DNA of 23,516 nucleotides from Sulfonitrofixus sp039714575 (GTDB lineage: Bacteria > Campylobacterota > Campylobacteria > Campylobacterales > Sulfurimonadaceae), in NCBI GenBank assembly GCA_039714575.1, contig JBDLJE010000035.1, positions 1 to 23,516 on the forward strand, read 5' to 3'. A model generated the notes under the pieces. It had not been told where the DNA came from. It saw only the letters and a list, made by a program, of their open reading frames with translations, and did no database searches. The position numbers and the translations under genes were made by a program. Shown here one piece after another: positions 1-8,110 of the stretch. Numbering within the stretch: position 1 is the stretch's first letter; each line of letters opens with the position of its first letter.

Positions 1-80
1 AGTGCGTGCAGGTGGTTTGTGTGCCCTTCATGAGCAGACAAAAGTGTTCCTAACGATAAAAAAGATAGAAATTTAAACAT
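1..80 (-). CDS. Partial: N-terminus of an exported small protein
   Basis: An open frame begins with ATG at 80-78 and runs off the left edge without a stop. The 26 visible residues are a short hydrophobic signal peptide (MFKFLSFLSLGTLLSA) followed by a His-rich stretch (HEGHTNHLHA). A strong Shine-Dalgarno AAGGAG (91-86) lies 5 nt before the ATG, which supports a real start. The gene follows the hydE stop by 48 nt on the same strand, so it may be the last gene of the hydrogenase operon or have its own promoter (TATAAT at 101-96). The His-rich mature N-terminus could suggest metal binding, but this is inference from a few residues. I cannot name the family. Confidence 0.6.
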   Translation of the reverse strand, partial: MFKFLSFLSLGTLLSAHEGHTNHLHA

Positions 81-95
81 AGTGACTCCTTAAGT

Positions 96-101
96 ATTAT
101 A
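96..101 (-). promoter_or_regulatory. Possible -10 box upstream of the partial exported protein
   Basis: On the minus strand a perfect TATAAT lies 15 nt before the ATG at 80, with AAGGAG directly after it. No convincing -35 is seen. If used, the leader would be very short, so read-through from hydE is an equally good explanation. Confidence 0.3.
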
Positions 102-128
102 GTTTAGCGAAACCGAGCTGATTGAAGC

Positions 129-1931
129 TTACAGGTCGTCTAAATTGCCCAGCATCAGGGCACCTAGAGTGATATTTTCCCTGTCCATACTCAACAGTTT
201 GTTGGTATAGACCCTGTAGTTGGGTGTCACACTGTTCAGCGTACGCATCAAGAGTTGTCGGTTCTCAAAGAGAGAGCCGCTGAGCGTTACTCCGGTAATG
301 CCAATGTTGGCGTCGGCGTTTTGTGTCTGCAAGGCGATAAAATCTGCCAACGAGTCCAGAAAGCCGAAGCTGAGCAGTACATCATCAACACCTGCCAGTT
401 TAAAGCTCATGGCAGATCGCAGTGTCGTGAGGGTGTCAAGGCAGTAGTGCCCGTCAACTTTTATGACTTTATAGTCGATCCGCGGTCCGGACTTGCCGCT
501 GAACTCAATAGCATTGGCTCCCAGCGCTTCGGCGGCCTCTTTGATGTCATCACCGTCATAAAAGCCGAGTATAGCTGCGGCTAAACCGAAAAGCTCCGTG
601 AACGTATCGGCACTGTCAAGGTTTTTAAAATGGAGCTTTTGAATGCTTTGACAGAGGGAAGGGTGCTGTTTCTCATAATTGGCTATCAGCCTTTGTGCGC
701 TCTCTTCGAGCTCCGAGATACCTTCAAGTATAGCCTGGGGCTGCTTGTCGTGACGCTGAAACTCTACCATCGTCGTGTAGCCGATCTTAGGTGAATAACT
801 GAAGAGCTGCGAGGGGGTGTCGCAGCTGAGATGGATACCGCATAGTGACTCTCCTGAGAGGCCGTTTTCCAAGACAACAGAAGCAAAAGCAGCATGTGCA
901 GGCTCGAAGAAGAGGGTGCCTTCTTGCTGTCTATCTTCACCGTGAGGGACAAAGGTGACGGCGTTAAGACCTTCTCTCTGCATTTGTGCATGAGCTACTG
1001 TCATCTCTTCTTTACTGCCGCTGGCATAAAATCCATAAGCTTCACACTGCGCCGGAACGGAGAGAGCCTCTCTGAAGGTCAGGGGCAGAAGGTCGCGTCC
1101 TGTTGTCACGATGTAAGGGTGCTCAAGTGCCGTGACACATCGCAGTGCAGGCGGGTGAGATGAAAAGAGCAGGTCGACCCCGCGTCTTTTCAGTGCCTCT
1201 GACAAGGCCAGAGTGATAAGGTCATCTGCAATAAATAGCTCGTAGCAGAGGCGTTCGAGCTCATGTGAAGAGCGCAGTTTTAACTTTGGTTTTAACCGGA
1301 CAACCGGTTTCTCAACGAGTGTTAACGTCTGAAGTTCAGAGGGCGTTATAACAAAGGAGTCGCTCAGGGTCTCAAGGTTACAAGCAAGAATGCCGTAAGA
1401 GCCTCTTTGCACGTTTTCATTGATGGAGAGAGTACGTTCGCCGTTAGTGGTGCGAAGGGTAATAACACCCTTATCGATCAGCTCTTGCGCTTTTTGGTCG
1501 ATGCTTTCATAAAAGTCATTGCCGTTGAACTGCTCCATCAAGGAGCTATAGCTTTTTTGCGGATCACTGCTGCCGCAGACCTCACAACGGTCAAACTCTG
1601 TCAATGTCCGGTCGATGACACCGTCCTGACAGCTTGGACAGAACGGGACCTCATAAAAGCGTGTGTTGTCTTTCAAAAAATGATCGTCTGCAGTTATAGA
1701 TTCGACCTCTTGGAGCTGAGCCTCTTGCAAAAAGATAGAGAGCGGGACTATAGCAGCAACCAGTTCGGCTAAGGCTTCCAAGGTCTCTTGATCACCGCTT
1801 GCCTCAAGTGTGTAATGGTCTCCATCTTGCTGCAGATAGACGGTGGTAGCCGCCCTTTTTTTAACGGCATTGAGAAGACGGCTCATCAGACCGTTATGAT
1901 GGGTATAGGTAAAACTAAAGGCTATGTTCAT
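129..1931 (-). CDS. hydE: HydE, HypF-like hydrogenase maturation protein
   Basis: 600 residues from ATG 1931. A TTG at 1988 would lengthen it by 19 residues but would overlap hydD far more. The C-terminus (GVTLSGSLFENRQLL near the end, then LGALMLG) matches the end of the HypF Kae1-like domain. A four-Cys zinc-ribbon-like motif (CPSC...CEVC) lies at about residues 98-120, and EKPVVRLKPK resembles the post-YrdC region of HypF. The N-terminal acylphosphatase domain of HypF is absent. The Kae1 metal/ATP motif is worn down: PAHAAFASVV where HypF has an HH-AH pattern, and no DGTG. Known biology: HydE is needed for hydrogenase activity in Helicobacter pylori, with no agreed biochemical role. Position as last gene of hydABCDE, overlapping hydD by 17 nt, supports the name. 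Classical carbamoyltransferase activity looks unlikely. Confidence 0.85.
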   Translation of the reverse strand: MNIAFSFTYTHHNGLMSRLLNAVKKRAATTVYLQQDGDHYTLEASGDQETLEALAELVAAIVPLSIFLQEAQLQEVESITADDHFLKDNTRFYEVPFCPSCQDGVIDRTLTEFDRCEVCGSSDPQKSYSSLMEQFNGNDFYESIDQKAQELIDKGVITLRTTNGERTLSINENVQRGSYGILACNLETLSDSFVITPSELQTLTLVEKPVVRLKPKLKLRSSHELERLCYELFIADDLITLALSEALKRRGVDLLFSSHPPALRCVTALEHPYIVTTGRDLLPLTFREALSVPAQCEAYGFYASGSKEEMTVAHAQMQREGLNAVTFVPHGEDRQQEGTLFFEPAHAAFASVVLENGLSGESLCGIHLSCDTPSQLFSYSPKIGYTTMVEFQRHDKQPQAILEGISELEESAQRLIANYEKQHPSLCQSIQKLHFKNLDSADTFTELFGLAAAILGFYDGDDIKEAAEALGANAIEFSGKSGPRIDYKVIKVDGHYCLDTLTTLRSAMSFKLAGVDDVLLSFGFLDSLADFIALQTQNADANIGITGVTLSGSLFENRQLLMRTLNSVTPNYRVYTNKLLSMDRENITLGALMLGNLDDL

Positions 1932-2463
1932 AATGCATCTTATAGGAGATCGGAAGAATGTCGTTGATGGTAAGCTCTTTTTTGACAATGGTATCTATGT
2001 CTAGAGAGTTAAGATGTTTGATAAGAGTCTGTTCTGCAACATGCACCGCTTTGTCAACACCGTCTGAGAGAGAGAACTCTATGGGTTCGATGACCGTCGG
2101 GACGATACCGATGATTTTTGTGGTCGGTCTGTCACCGACAAGGTCCATCATCGTCAGGGTCTGCAGCATCTCTACTTCGTGGGCACTTCCCTGCCAGTCG
2201 ATGCCGTTGGGGACGTTCTCAAAATCGAAAAAATAGACCTCACCGGCTTTAACGCCCGGTGCATTGACCGTGTCGATGATGATCAGGTAGTCATATTCGA
2301 CGATGATGGGGATAAGGTGCTGCGCCAAGGTGCCGCCGTCGAGCAGGTCGACCTGATGATCTGTCTTAAAGCGGTACTTTTTCTGCATATAGTTGACCAT
2401 ATGGACACCGATACCTTCATCGGCAAAGAGGATGTTGCCGATGCCTAAGATCAATATCTTCAT
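1915..2463 (-). CDS. hydD: HydD, [NiFe]-hydrogenase large-subunit maturation endopeptidase
   Basis: 182 residues, M52/HybD family. It should cleave the C-terminal tail of HydB after nickel is inserted, in the cytoplasm. The N-terminal ILGIGNILFADEGIGVH is the family signature. The three predicted nickel-sensing ligands are visible: Glu in ADEGIG, Asp in IIIDTV, and His in SAHEVEML. The ATG overlaps the hydC stop (ATGA), so the two are translationally coupled. The C-terminus runs about 20 residues beyond the conserved core (VKKELTINDILPISYKMHYE), and hydE starts inside this region. The match to the family is clear. Confidence 0.95.
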   Translation of the reverse strand: MKILILGIGNILFADEGIGVHMVNYMQKKYRFKTDHQVDLLDGGTLAQHLIPIIVEYDYLIIIDTVNAPGVKAGEVYFFDFENVPNGIDWQGSAHEVEMLQTLTMMDLVGDRPTTKIIGIVPTVIEPIEFSLSDGVDKAVHVAEQTLIKHLNSLDIDTIVKKELTINDILPISYKMHYEHSL

Positions 2464-3155
2464 TTTGACTGTTGGTCCTTGTCCTCTTTTTTCAGGTGGT
2501 AATCATACCCTGTGAACATAACATCCAGGGCGTTGTGTCTGAAACGGATAGCCGACCAGATCACCATATAGATATGGATCGGTATAAAGATGATGAAGCC
2601 CCACATCACGATGTGGTGGATAAGACGAACCTGTGCCAAGCCGCCAAGCCACATACTGACAACACTAAGGGGTTCACGCAGCAGACCGCCGAGGCCCTGC
2701 TGGTAGACGTTGGAGTAGAGGATGAGACCAGTCAGGATGGCCAAGATGACAAGTACTGTGATCATAAAGTAGGTAGCGAACTGCAGCGGACCGTAGATCC
2801 CTTTTTTCTGAAGCTTACCGATAAAGAAGTAGGACTTTAACTGGGTTATCCATGACTTCAGGCTCAGTACGTCTTTGACTGAACGTGTCTCCTCTTCATG
2901 GTTTTGACCAAAAAAGAAGAGGTAGATACGAAGCATAGCGGCTGCGATCAGGACAAAGCCTGTTATGTAGTGGACCATTCCCCACTGGGCAAACACCAAC
3001 TTGTCACTGCTGTCGGGTGCAGACAAAAAAGGTTCTGCGATGTAAAAACCGGTGACTGTCAGTATAGTGATCGTCAGAGCGCGCAGCCAGTGCAGAAGCC
3101 TGTTGGCACCGCTGTAGACAAAGTCGGGGTAATAGGTGCGTTTACTCTCTTTCAT
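2460..3155 (-). CDS. hydC: HydC, cytochrome b subunit of [NiFe]-hydrogenase
   Basis: 231-residue integral membrane protein with four hydrophobic spans. It anchors the hydrogenase to the cytoplasmic membrane and carries electrons from the small subunit to the quinone pool through two b haems. Likely haem-ligand histidines: NRLLHWLRALT in the first span, MVHYITGFVL in the second, and the HH pair in RLIHHIVMWGF with PIHIYMV in the last. Length and arrangement fit the Ni/Fe-hydrogenase b-type cytochrome family. Start: ATG at 3155 with AAAGGAG upstream, 12 nt after the hydB stop. Its stop overlaps the hydD start. Confidence 0.95.
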   Translation of the reverse strand: MKESKRTYYPDFVYSGANRLLHWLRALTITILTVTGFYIAEPFLSAPDSSDKLVFAQWGMVHYITGFVLIAAAMLRIYLFFFGQNHEEETRSVKDVLSLKSWITQLKSYFFIGKLQKKGIYGPLQFATYFMITVLVILAILTGLILYSNVYQQGLGGLLREPLSVVSMWLGGLAQVRLIHHIVMWGFIIFIPIHIYMVIWSAIRFRHNALDVMFTGYDYHLKKEDKDQQSK

Positions 3156-3167
3156 AAGATGCTCCTT

Positions 3168-4889
3168 TCACGTTGAACACGTGGCTCCGCTGCCGGCAAC
3201 ACTCACTTTGAACTCGCCGAGCTCATGCCCTTTGATATCCATGACATGCACTGAACATGACATACACGGATCGAATGAGTGGATGACACGCAAGACCTCT
3301 AAAGGCTTGGTAGGATCTTCGATCTTCAAGCCGACAAGAGAGGCTTCGTATGGCCCGATAACACCGTTGGCATCTTTCGGTCCGGCGTTCCATGTGGTTG
3401 GAACGACGGCTTGAAAGTTCTCAATGACACCGTTTTTTATCCGTACCCAGTGACTGAGTGTACCGCGGGGTACTTCACCGATAAAACGTCCTTTGTACTC
3501 TCTGTTCGGATCGATCTCATACTTGGTATAGGTGCTCTGGTCACTCTTGATGTTCTCTACCAGGGCGCCAAACGTCGTAATGGCGTTGTCGGAGATCACC
3601 TTGGTCTGTAACATCCGAGCCGCTGTACGGCCAAGGGTGGTAAAGAGGGCACCGACCGGAAGACCGGTACGTTTTAAAAAGCTATTGACTGCGTCAACGA
3701 CAGGTTTATTGCCTTTGGCATAGTTGACCAGCATACAGGCTAGAGGACCGACTTCGTAGCTCTCACCGTCGTAACGCGGCGCCTTGACCCAGCTGTATTT
3801 GTCATCCGGGTTGATGACTTTGGCCGGACCGTTGACGGTGTCGCCGTCTACGAACCCTGTAAACTCCGGTTCTGTTACACCCTCATAAGGTTGAAGCGGA
3901 CTATCGCCTCTGTACCAGGCGTGAGTGACATCTTCTTCGATCTTTTCATCTTCGATCTCATACACTTTGCTCAAGTCACCGTTTTTGATGATCCCTGCTT
4001 CAAAGAGCTTGTTGTTGCGTGTCAGTAAAAAAGCATCGGCGGAGAGGAAGTTCTTCACGCCCATGCCGCCTAAGACACTCTCCTCTGTTCCGTAAGCAGC
4101 TGCCGCCATGACAATATCGGCATAGTAGGCGCGATCGATAAAGTCTTTGACGACCTCATATTTGCTTTTCCACTCGATGAGGCGTGCCGGGCTTAACATG
4201 TCTCTTACGCTGGTGATCCCGCCGACGACCAGACTTTGGGGGTGGGGCTGCTTGGCACCGAAGATAGCGAACATCTGTGCCGCAGTACGCTGCACTTCCA
4301 AGGCTTTCAGGTAGTGGGAGAGGGCGATCAGGTTCTGTTCGGGTGTGAACTTGTAGGTCTTGTTCCCCCAGTAGGCGTTGGCAAACGGCCCAAGCGACCC
4401 TTTGGCTGCAAAGCCTTTGACCCGTGCCTGAACGTTTCGGAGTTCGTCTTCACCGGTCGCAATAGGGTTGTCACTGTAGTTGAAGGCCTCTTTGGATGCT
4501 TTGGCAGGGTCAGCACTCAGAGCGGAGATGATATCGACCCAGTCGAGTCCATGCAGGTGGTAAAAATGCACCACATGGTCATGCATATAGAGTGACTCAT
4601 TTAACAGTGAACGCACCAGTTGAGCGTTCAAAGGCGGTATGACACCCAGAGCATTTTCAACGGCTTCAACACCTGCTTTATAGTGCGAATAGGTACAGAC
4701 ACCGCAGATGCGCTGCGCCATCAGGCCGACATCTCTCGGGTCTCGTCCTTGCAAGATCAGCTCGATACCGCGCCAGAGTGTTGAGGAGGAGTATGCTTTT
4801 TGGACAACGTTGTTCTCATCGACTTCGACCTCGATGCGCAGGTGGCCTTCGATCCTGGTAATAGGATCAATTACGACACGTCTGTTCAT
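3168..4889 (-). CDS. hydB: HydB, [NiFe]-hydrogenase large subunit
   Basis: 573 residues. Catalytic subunit that binds the NiFe(CN)2CO centre and oxidises H2 in the periplasm. The N-terminal nickel motif RICGVC (C62, C65) and C-terminal motif DPCMSC (C542, C545) supply the four cysteine ligands. Processing is predicted after H548 in DPCMSCSVH, removing a 25-residue tail; this is the expected job of HydD. The N-terminal DPITRIEGH is also typical. There is no signal peptide of its own, as expected for a subunit exported with the Tat-bearing small subunit. The ATG overlaps the hydA stop (ATGA) behind a GAGGAGG ribosome-binding site that lies inside hydA. Nothing is missing. Confidence 0.97.
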   Translation of the reverse strand: MNRRVVIDPITRIEGHLRIEVEVDENNVVQKAYSSSTLWRGIELILQGRDPRDVGLMAQRICGVCTYSHYKAGVEAVENALGVIPPLNAQLVRSLLNESLYMHDHVVHFYHLHGLDWVDIISALSADPAKASKEAFNYSDNPIATGEDELRNVQARVKGFAAKGSLGPFANAYWGNKTYKFTPEQNLIALSHYLKALEVQRTAAQMFAIFGAKQPHPQSLVVGGITSVRDMLSPARLIEWKSKYEVVKDFIDRAYYADIVMAAAAYGTEESVLGGMGVKNFLSADAFLLTRNNKLFEAGIIKNGDLSKVYEIEDEKIEEDVTHAWYRGDSPLQPYEGVTEPEFTGFVDGDTVNGPAKVINPDDKYSWVKAPRYDGESYEVGPLACMLVNYAKGNKPVVDAVNSFLKRTGLPVGALFTTLGRTAARMLQTKVISDNAITTFGALVENIKSDQSTYTKYEIDPNREYKGRFIGEVPRGTLSHWVRIKNGVIENFQAVVPTTWNAGPKDANGVIGPYEASLVGLKIEDPTKPLEVLRVIHSFDPCMSCSVHVMDIKGHELGEFKVSVAGSGATCST

Positions 4890-6031
4890 GATGACTCCTC
4901 CTCATTTTTTTTGGCAAAGAGACTGGCGACTGCATGGGCGCCGATACCTATGGCTGTGGCTGTCAAGAGGGTTGTACCGATCTTGTCTACGGTCGAGTTA
5001 AGACCCATTACCAGATGTGATGAGATCGGTTTTTCAAGCGGTCCCATCGTGTCCCAGAAGTTGGGTTCGCTGCACCCCATACAGCCGTGACCTGCGCCGA
5101 CAGGCCAGTGTGCATGCTGGTTGAAACGCTCAACGGAGCAGTTATTAAAGGTGTATGGACCTTTACAGCCCTGCTTATATAGACACCAGCCCGCTTTTGC
5201 CCCTTCGTCGCCAAAGGTCTCGACGAACTGACCCGCATCAAAGTGACCGCGACGTTCACAGAGGTCATGGATACGGTTGCCGTAGGCCCATTTTGGACGG
5301 CTGTAGGCATCGATCGCCGGCAGTGTACCGAAGAGAATGTAGTAGACAAGTGTCCCAACAATGTTCTTGGCACTTGGCGGGCAGCCCGGAACATTGATGA
5401 CGGGTTGTGAGATGACCTTGTCAACACCTTTGGCACCGGTCGGGTTCGGTGCGGCTGCCTGAATACCGCCGAAACTTGAACAGGTCCCGATGGAGAAGAT
5501 GGCGGCGGCGGAAGAGGCCGCATGATGCAGCAGATCGACTCCGGTTCGCGCTTGAGCGCCTACCGTCAGGTATTGACCGTTCATAGCCGTAGGCACCCCG
5601 CCTTCAACGAGCAGGATGTATCGTCCGGCATAGTTTGTAATAGCATTTTCGAGGTTCTCTTCAGCCTGCCAGCCTGCTGCAGCCATCAATGTCTCATGGT
5701 ACTCCAAAGAGACGTAATCGAAGATAAGCGAGTCGATAGTAGGCGAGTCGGTGCGGATAAGCGACTCGCTGCAGCCGGTACATTCAGCCAGATGGAGCCA
5801 GACAAGAGGAAGCCTGTCCGCCAGTTTAACGGCATCGGCTACGAGGGGTGTAAAGCTTGAAGGCAGGGCCAGCATGGCGGTTAATGATGCAGCCCATTTT
5901 AAAAAGTCACGTCTATCTATACCGTTTTTCTCAAGCGTTATCTCTAACGGATCTTCTTTGATAGAAGACAACTTTGATAATGTGTCCAATTGCAAATGAG
6001 CTTGTTTTATCAGTGCATCATAACCATTCAT
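4886..6031 (-). CDS. hydA: HydA, [NiFe]-hydrogenase small subunit with Tat signal
   Basis: 381 residues from ATG 6031, with AAAGG 8 nt upstream. A TTG two codons earlier is possible but too close to the Shine-Dalgarno. The twin-arginine motif DRRDFLKWAA (R40, R41) sits after an unusually long, charged N-region of about 38 residues. Fe-S ligands: proximal cluster CTGC (84-87), GTCSSFGG and PGCPPS; distal HDLC, GWC and GCKGP; medial NNCS and HGCMGC. The proximal motif is CTGC and not the CTCC of oxygen-tolerant enzymes, so this is predicted to be an oxygen-sensitive group 1 uptake enzyme. A C-terminal membrane helix (TTLLTATAIGIGAHAVASLF) would anchor it near HydC. It is the first gene of the operon. 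Confidence 0.97.
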   Translation of the reverse strand: MNGYDALIKQAHLQLDTLSKLSSIKEDPLEITLEKNGIDRRDFLKWAASLTAMLALPSSFTPLVADAVKLADRLPLVWLHLAECTGCSESLIRTDSPTIDSLIFDYVSLEYHETLMAAAGWQAEENLENAITNYAGRYILLVEGGVPTAMNGQYLTVGAQARTGVDLLHHAASSAAAIFSIGTCSSFGGIQAAAPNPTGAKGVDKVISQPVINVPGCPPSAKNIVGTLVYYILFGTLPAIDAYSRPKWAYGNRIHDLCERRGHFDAGQFVETFGDEGAKAGWCLYKQGCKGPYTFNNCSVERFNQHAHWPVGAGHGCMGCSEPNFWDTMGPLEKPISSHLVMGLNSTVDKIGTTLLTATAIGIGAHAVASLFAKKNEEESS

Positions 6032-6062
6032 GTCCAAAGCCTTTTATCGGGTTATGTTATAT

Positions 6063-6068
6063 ACTATA
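6063..6068 (-). promoter_or_regulatory. Candidate -10 box for the hydABCDE operon
   Basis: On the minus strand TATAGT lies 31 nt before the hydA ATG, in an AT-rich stretch, with no recognisable -35. The 125 bp between hydA and upp hold no other gene. I saw no FNR-type or NikR-type palindrome here. Placement is a judgement based on the -10 alone. Confidence 0.35.
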
Positions 6069-6156
6069 ACTCTCTAACTTAAGCATGACTTTATATGAGG
6101 TGAAATTATTAGATTCTATGAAAAGATATTGCAGGTTTATCAGGTTATAAAACCGG

Positions 6157-6780
6157 TTATTCCGGTGTGTTGTACTGTCTGTCACCGGCATCACCAAGTC
6201 CAGGAATGATGTACTTATCATCATTTAGGCGTTCATCGATCTGAGCGATGTGGATGTCGAGTTCAGGGTACTGTTTTGCGATACGCTCCAGCCCTTCAGG
6301 AGAGCCGATAATGTTCAGTGAGGTGACTTTAGCCGCACCGCGGTCTTTCAGAAGCTCCATCGCATCGATCATAGAACCGCCTGTAGCGACCATAGGGTCA
6401 ACAAGCACAAGGTGTTTGCCTTTGCAGTCGGGAACACGATCGTAGTAGAGTTTAGACTGGTGGGTCTCTTCGTCACGTTTGATCGCTAAAAACCCGGCTT
6501 GAGCATCGGGGAAGAGATCCATCAGCGCTTCGAGCATCGGCAGGCCAGCACGCATGACGGTGACAAAGAGCAGGTCACTCTCTTTGAACTGCTTGAAGCT
6601 GTATTTGCCCTGCCAGGTAAAGAGTGTTTTATCTTCAAGAGCATCTGCCTGCAGTGCCTTGTCGACAAGCAACAAGCTTAGGGTTTTGATGTTTTGGCGA
6701 AAGCGAAGTGCATCGGTCTTGCTGTCGCGCAGTGTGTTGACGAGGTGTGTGGTTAGTGGGGAGTTAAGTTCATATGTCAT
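6157..6780 (-). CDS. upp: Uracil phosphoribosyltransferase
   Basis: 207 residues, the usual length. It makes UMP from uracil and PRPP in the pyrimidine salvage pathway, in the cytoplasm. The PRPP-binding loop VDPMVATGGSM and the C-terminal uracil-binding YIIPGLGDAGDRQY are intact. The start at ATG 6780 is well fixed because an in-frame TGA lies two codons upstream, and the N-terminus MTYELNSPLTTHLV aligns with the family's start. There is no Shine-Dalgarno. TATAAT sits only 6 nt before the ATG, so the transcript is probably leaderless. It is a monocistronic unit between the desaturase and hydA. Confidence 0.97.
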   Translation of the reverse strand: MTYELNSPLTTHLVNTLRDSKTDALRFRQNIKTLSLLLVDKALQADALEDKTLFTWQGKYSFKQFKESDLLFVTVMRAGLPMLEALMDLFPDAQAGFLAIKRDEETHQSKLYYDRVPDCKGKHLVLVDPMVATGGSMIDAMELLKDRGAAKVTSLNIIGSPEGLERIAKQYPELDIHIAQIDERLNDDKYIIPGLGDAGDRQYNTPE

Positions 6781-6786
6781 ACGTCA

Positions 6787-6792
6787 ATTATA
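6787..6792 (-). promoter_or_regulatory. Promoter of upp, predicting a leaderless mRNA
   Basis: Perfect TATAAT on the minus strand ends 6 nt before the upp ATG. A TTGTTT hexamer 17 nt upstream is a plausible weak -35. The predicted start of transcription falls on or next to the A of the ATG. Confidence 0.55.
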
Positions 6793-6841
6793 GTGTAGAG
6801 GTTCTTAGAAAACAAGGGAGAGATGTTTTGGAGCGAGCTAG

Positions 6842-6861
6842 ACTCCTGCTTTTACAGGAGT
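6842..6861 (-). terminator. Hairpin after the desaturase gene, without a T tract
   Basis: A perfect 7-bp inverted repeat, ACTCCTG / CAGGAGT with a 6-nt loop, lies 10 nt beyond the desaturase stop. No run of T follows on either strand, so it is not a textbook intrinsic terminator. It may stabilise the 3' end or assist termination. Confidence 0.4.
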
Positions 6862-6871
6862 GACGAACTCT

Positions 6872-8041
6872 TTATACGCCGTCGACTCTAAGGTTTTTAG
6901 TTTTTCCGACCATAAGGTCAGCTGTCATCATAACGCGTTTAAAGACATTCTCCTGACGGTACTCAATGTTGTACTTGGTACAAAGTTCTTTCACGATAGG
7001 CTGCATCTTTTGGTACTGGCTTAAGGGGAGGTTTGGAAAGAGGTGGTGCTCTACCTGGTAGTTCAGGAAACCTTGTGCCGCATCAATAAGGTCAGAACCT
7101 GTACAGTAGTTTACACTTCCCATGATCTGTCTAAGGTAGAACTCGCCTTGGGACTTGTGCGGTTCGTTAAAACGGTAGATGTCATCGGCAGAGTGGTTAG
7201 GGACGATCACTAAAAATGAGTGAAGGTTGGCAACGACCTCTGCCATCAACATGATGATGAAAGCAGTAACAAATGCTTCGCTTCCAAGTGGTAAAAAGAG
7301 AAGCGGGATCAAGATGAACTTAACGATTCCGTACGGCAAGATAAAGTCTTTCCATAAGAGAAAACCGTTGTCGCTGAAGATATCCCACTGGTAAGAGTCA
7401 AGTTCAGGCTGTTTCTTTTTTCTGCGCTCTTTGTTCTCCAGGATCTTCAGCGTGTTGGGTGCGTAGTAAGAGATCTTCCACATTGCGGCAAGAATAACAA
7501 CACCGATATACTTTAAAAATACCGGTATTTTCATGGCATGCAGCCACTGTGTGTTGTTCTCTACATTGTCAGGATCGTCATCTTCGCCGAGGTGGTAGTG
7601 GTGCATGATGTTGTGCTCATACTCCCACGCCTCAGGTTTGATCCAGTCCAACCAGTCCACATAACGGCGTGCGCCTCTTGCATAGCCCGCTTTGGTGTAA
7701 CGGAAAGGGACATCAGGCACTTTGTCGTAGGCACCGTGTAAGATCGGGTGGGTAACATTAGCCCATCGTGAAGTGTTGGCAAGACCGATAAAAACAGCAG
7801 CGATAATAGCAAAGAACCAGTATCCGGCAGTCGGAAGATAGTAACCCATAAATGATGAGACACCTAAGGCAAGTACGATAGCAAATCCTACATACGTAGC
7901 GTTTCTTCCCCATCTCTCTAACATTAAAAGATGCTCAAAATCCTCTTCGTTAGGGGCACCGATGGTCTCTTTGATGGCATCAATATCTTTTTGAAGTTCG
8001 TCTTGGTCGATCTCATCGTATGGTGTATATGTATGTTCCAA
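6872..8041 (-). CDS. Membrane fatty acid desaturase
   Basis: 389 residues, FA_desaturase family (di-iron, membrane-bound). It should introduce a double bond into an acyl chain using O2 and electrons from a redox partner. The three histidine boxes are present: HPILH (98-102), HNIMHH (143-148) and QVEHH (329-333). The QVEHH form is typical of acyl-lipid and front-end type desaturases. Hydrophobic segments lie at about 48-88, 172-190 and 236-282. There is no fused cytochrome b5 domain, so the electron donor must be separate. Start ATG 8041 follows a good -10 box and a perfect FNR-type box. The gene stands alone between upp and the suf operon. Substrate and regiochemistry cannot be told from the sequence. 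Confidence 0.9.
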   Translation of the reverse strand: MEHTYTPYDEIDQDELQKDIDAIKETIGAPNEEDFEHLLMLERWGRNATYVGFAIVLALGVSSFMGYYLPTAGYWFFAIIAAVFIGLANTSRWANVTHPILHGAYDKVPDVPFRYTKAGYARGARRYVDWLDWIKPEAWEYEHNIMHHYHLGEDDDPDNVENNTQWLHAMKIPVFLKYIGVVILAAMWKISYYAPNTLKILENKERRKKKQPELDSYQWDIFSDNGFLLWKDFILPYGIVKFILIPLLFLPLGSEAFVTAFIIMLMAEVVANLHSFLVIVPNHSADDIYRFNEPHKSQGEFYLRQIMGSVNYCTGSDLIDAAQGFLNYQVEHHLFPNLPLSQYQKMQPIVKELCTKYNIEYRQENVFKRVMMTADLMVGKTKNLRVDGV

Positions 8042-8067
8042 AATATTCCTTGAGTTGTCGTGGCGCG

Positions 8068-8073
8068 ATTATA
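8068..8073 (-). promoter_or_regulatory. Extended -10 promoter of the desaturase gene
   Basis: TGGTATAAT on the minus strand is a perfect -10 with the extended TGn element, 26 nt before the ATG. There is no good -35, which fits activation by an upstream regulator bound at the adjacent FNR-type box. Confidence 0.6.
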
Positions 8074-8096
8074 CCAATATGATGTTTACAAGTTAA

Positions 8097-8110
8097 TTGA
8101 TATGCATCAA
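8097..8110. promoter_or_regulatory. Perfect FNR/CRP-type operator upstream of the desaturase
   Basis: The sequence reads TTGAT-ATGC-ATCAA, an exact match to the FNR consensus TTGAT-N4-ATCAA. Its centre (8103.5) is about 42 nt upstream of the start predicted from the -10 at 8073-8068. This is the class II activation position of CRP/FNR-family regulators. The regulator itself is not in the window. Confidence 0.6.

Noticed and set aside
1932..1988. TTG start that would extend hydE by 19 residues
   Set aside because: ATG 1931 gives a typical small overlap with hydD; the extension has no family match and overlaps hydD further.
5008..5523. 171-codon minus-strand open frame inside hydA
   Set aside because: Proline/serine-rich low-complexity translation in another frame of hydA; hydA carries all conserved ligands.
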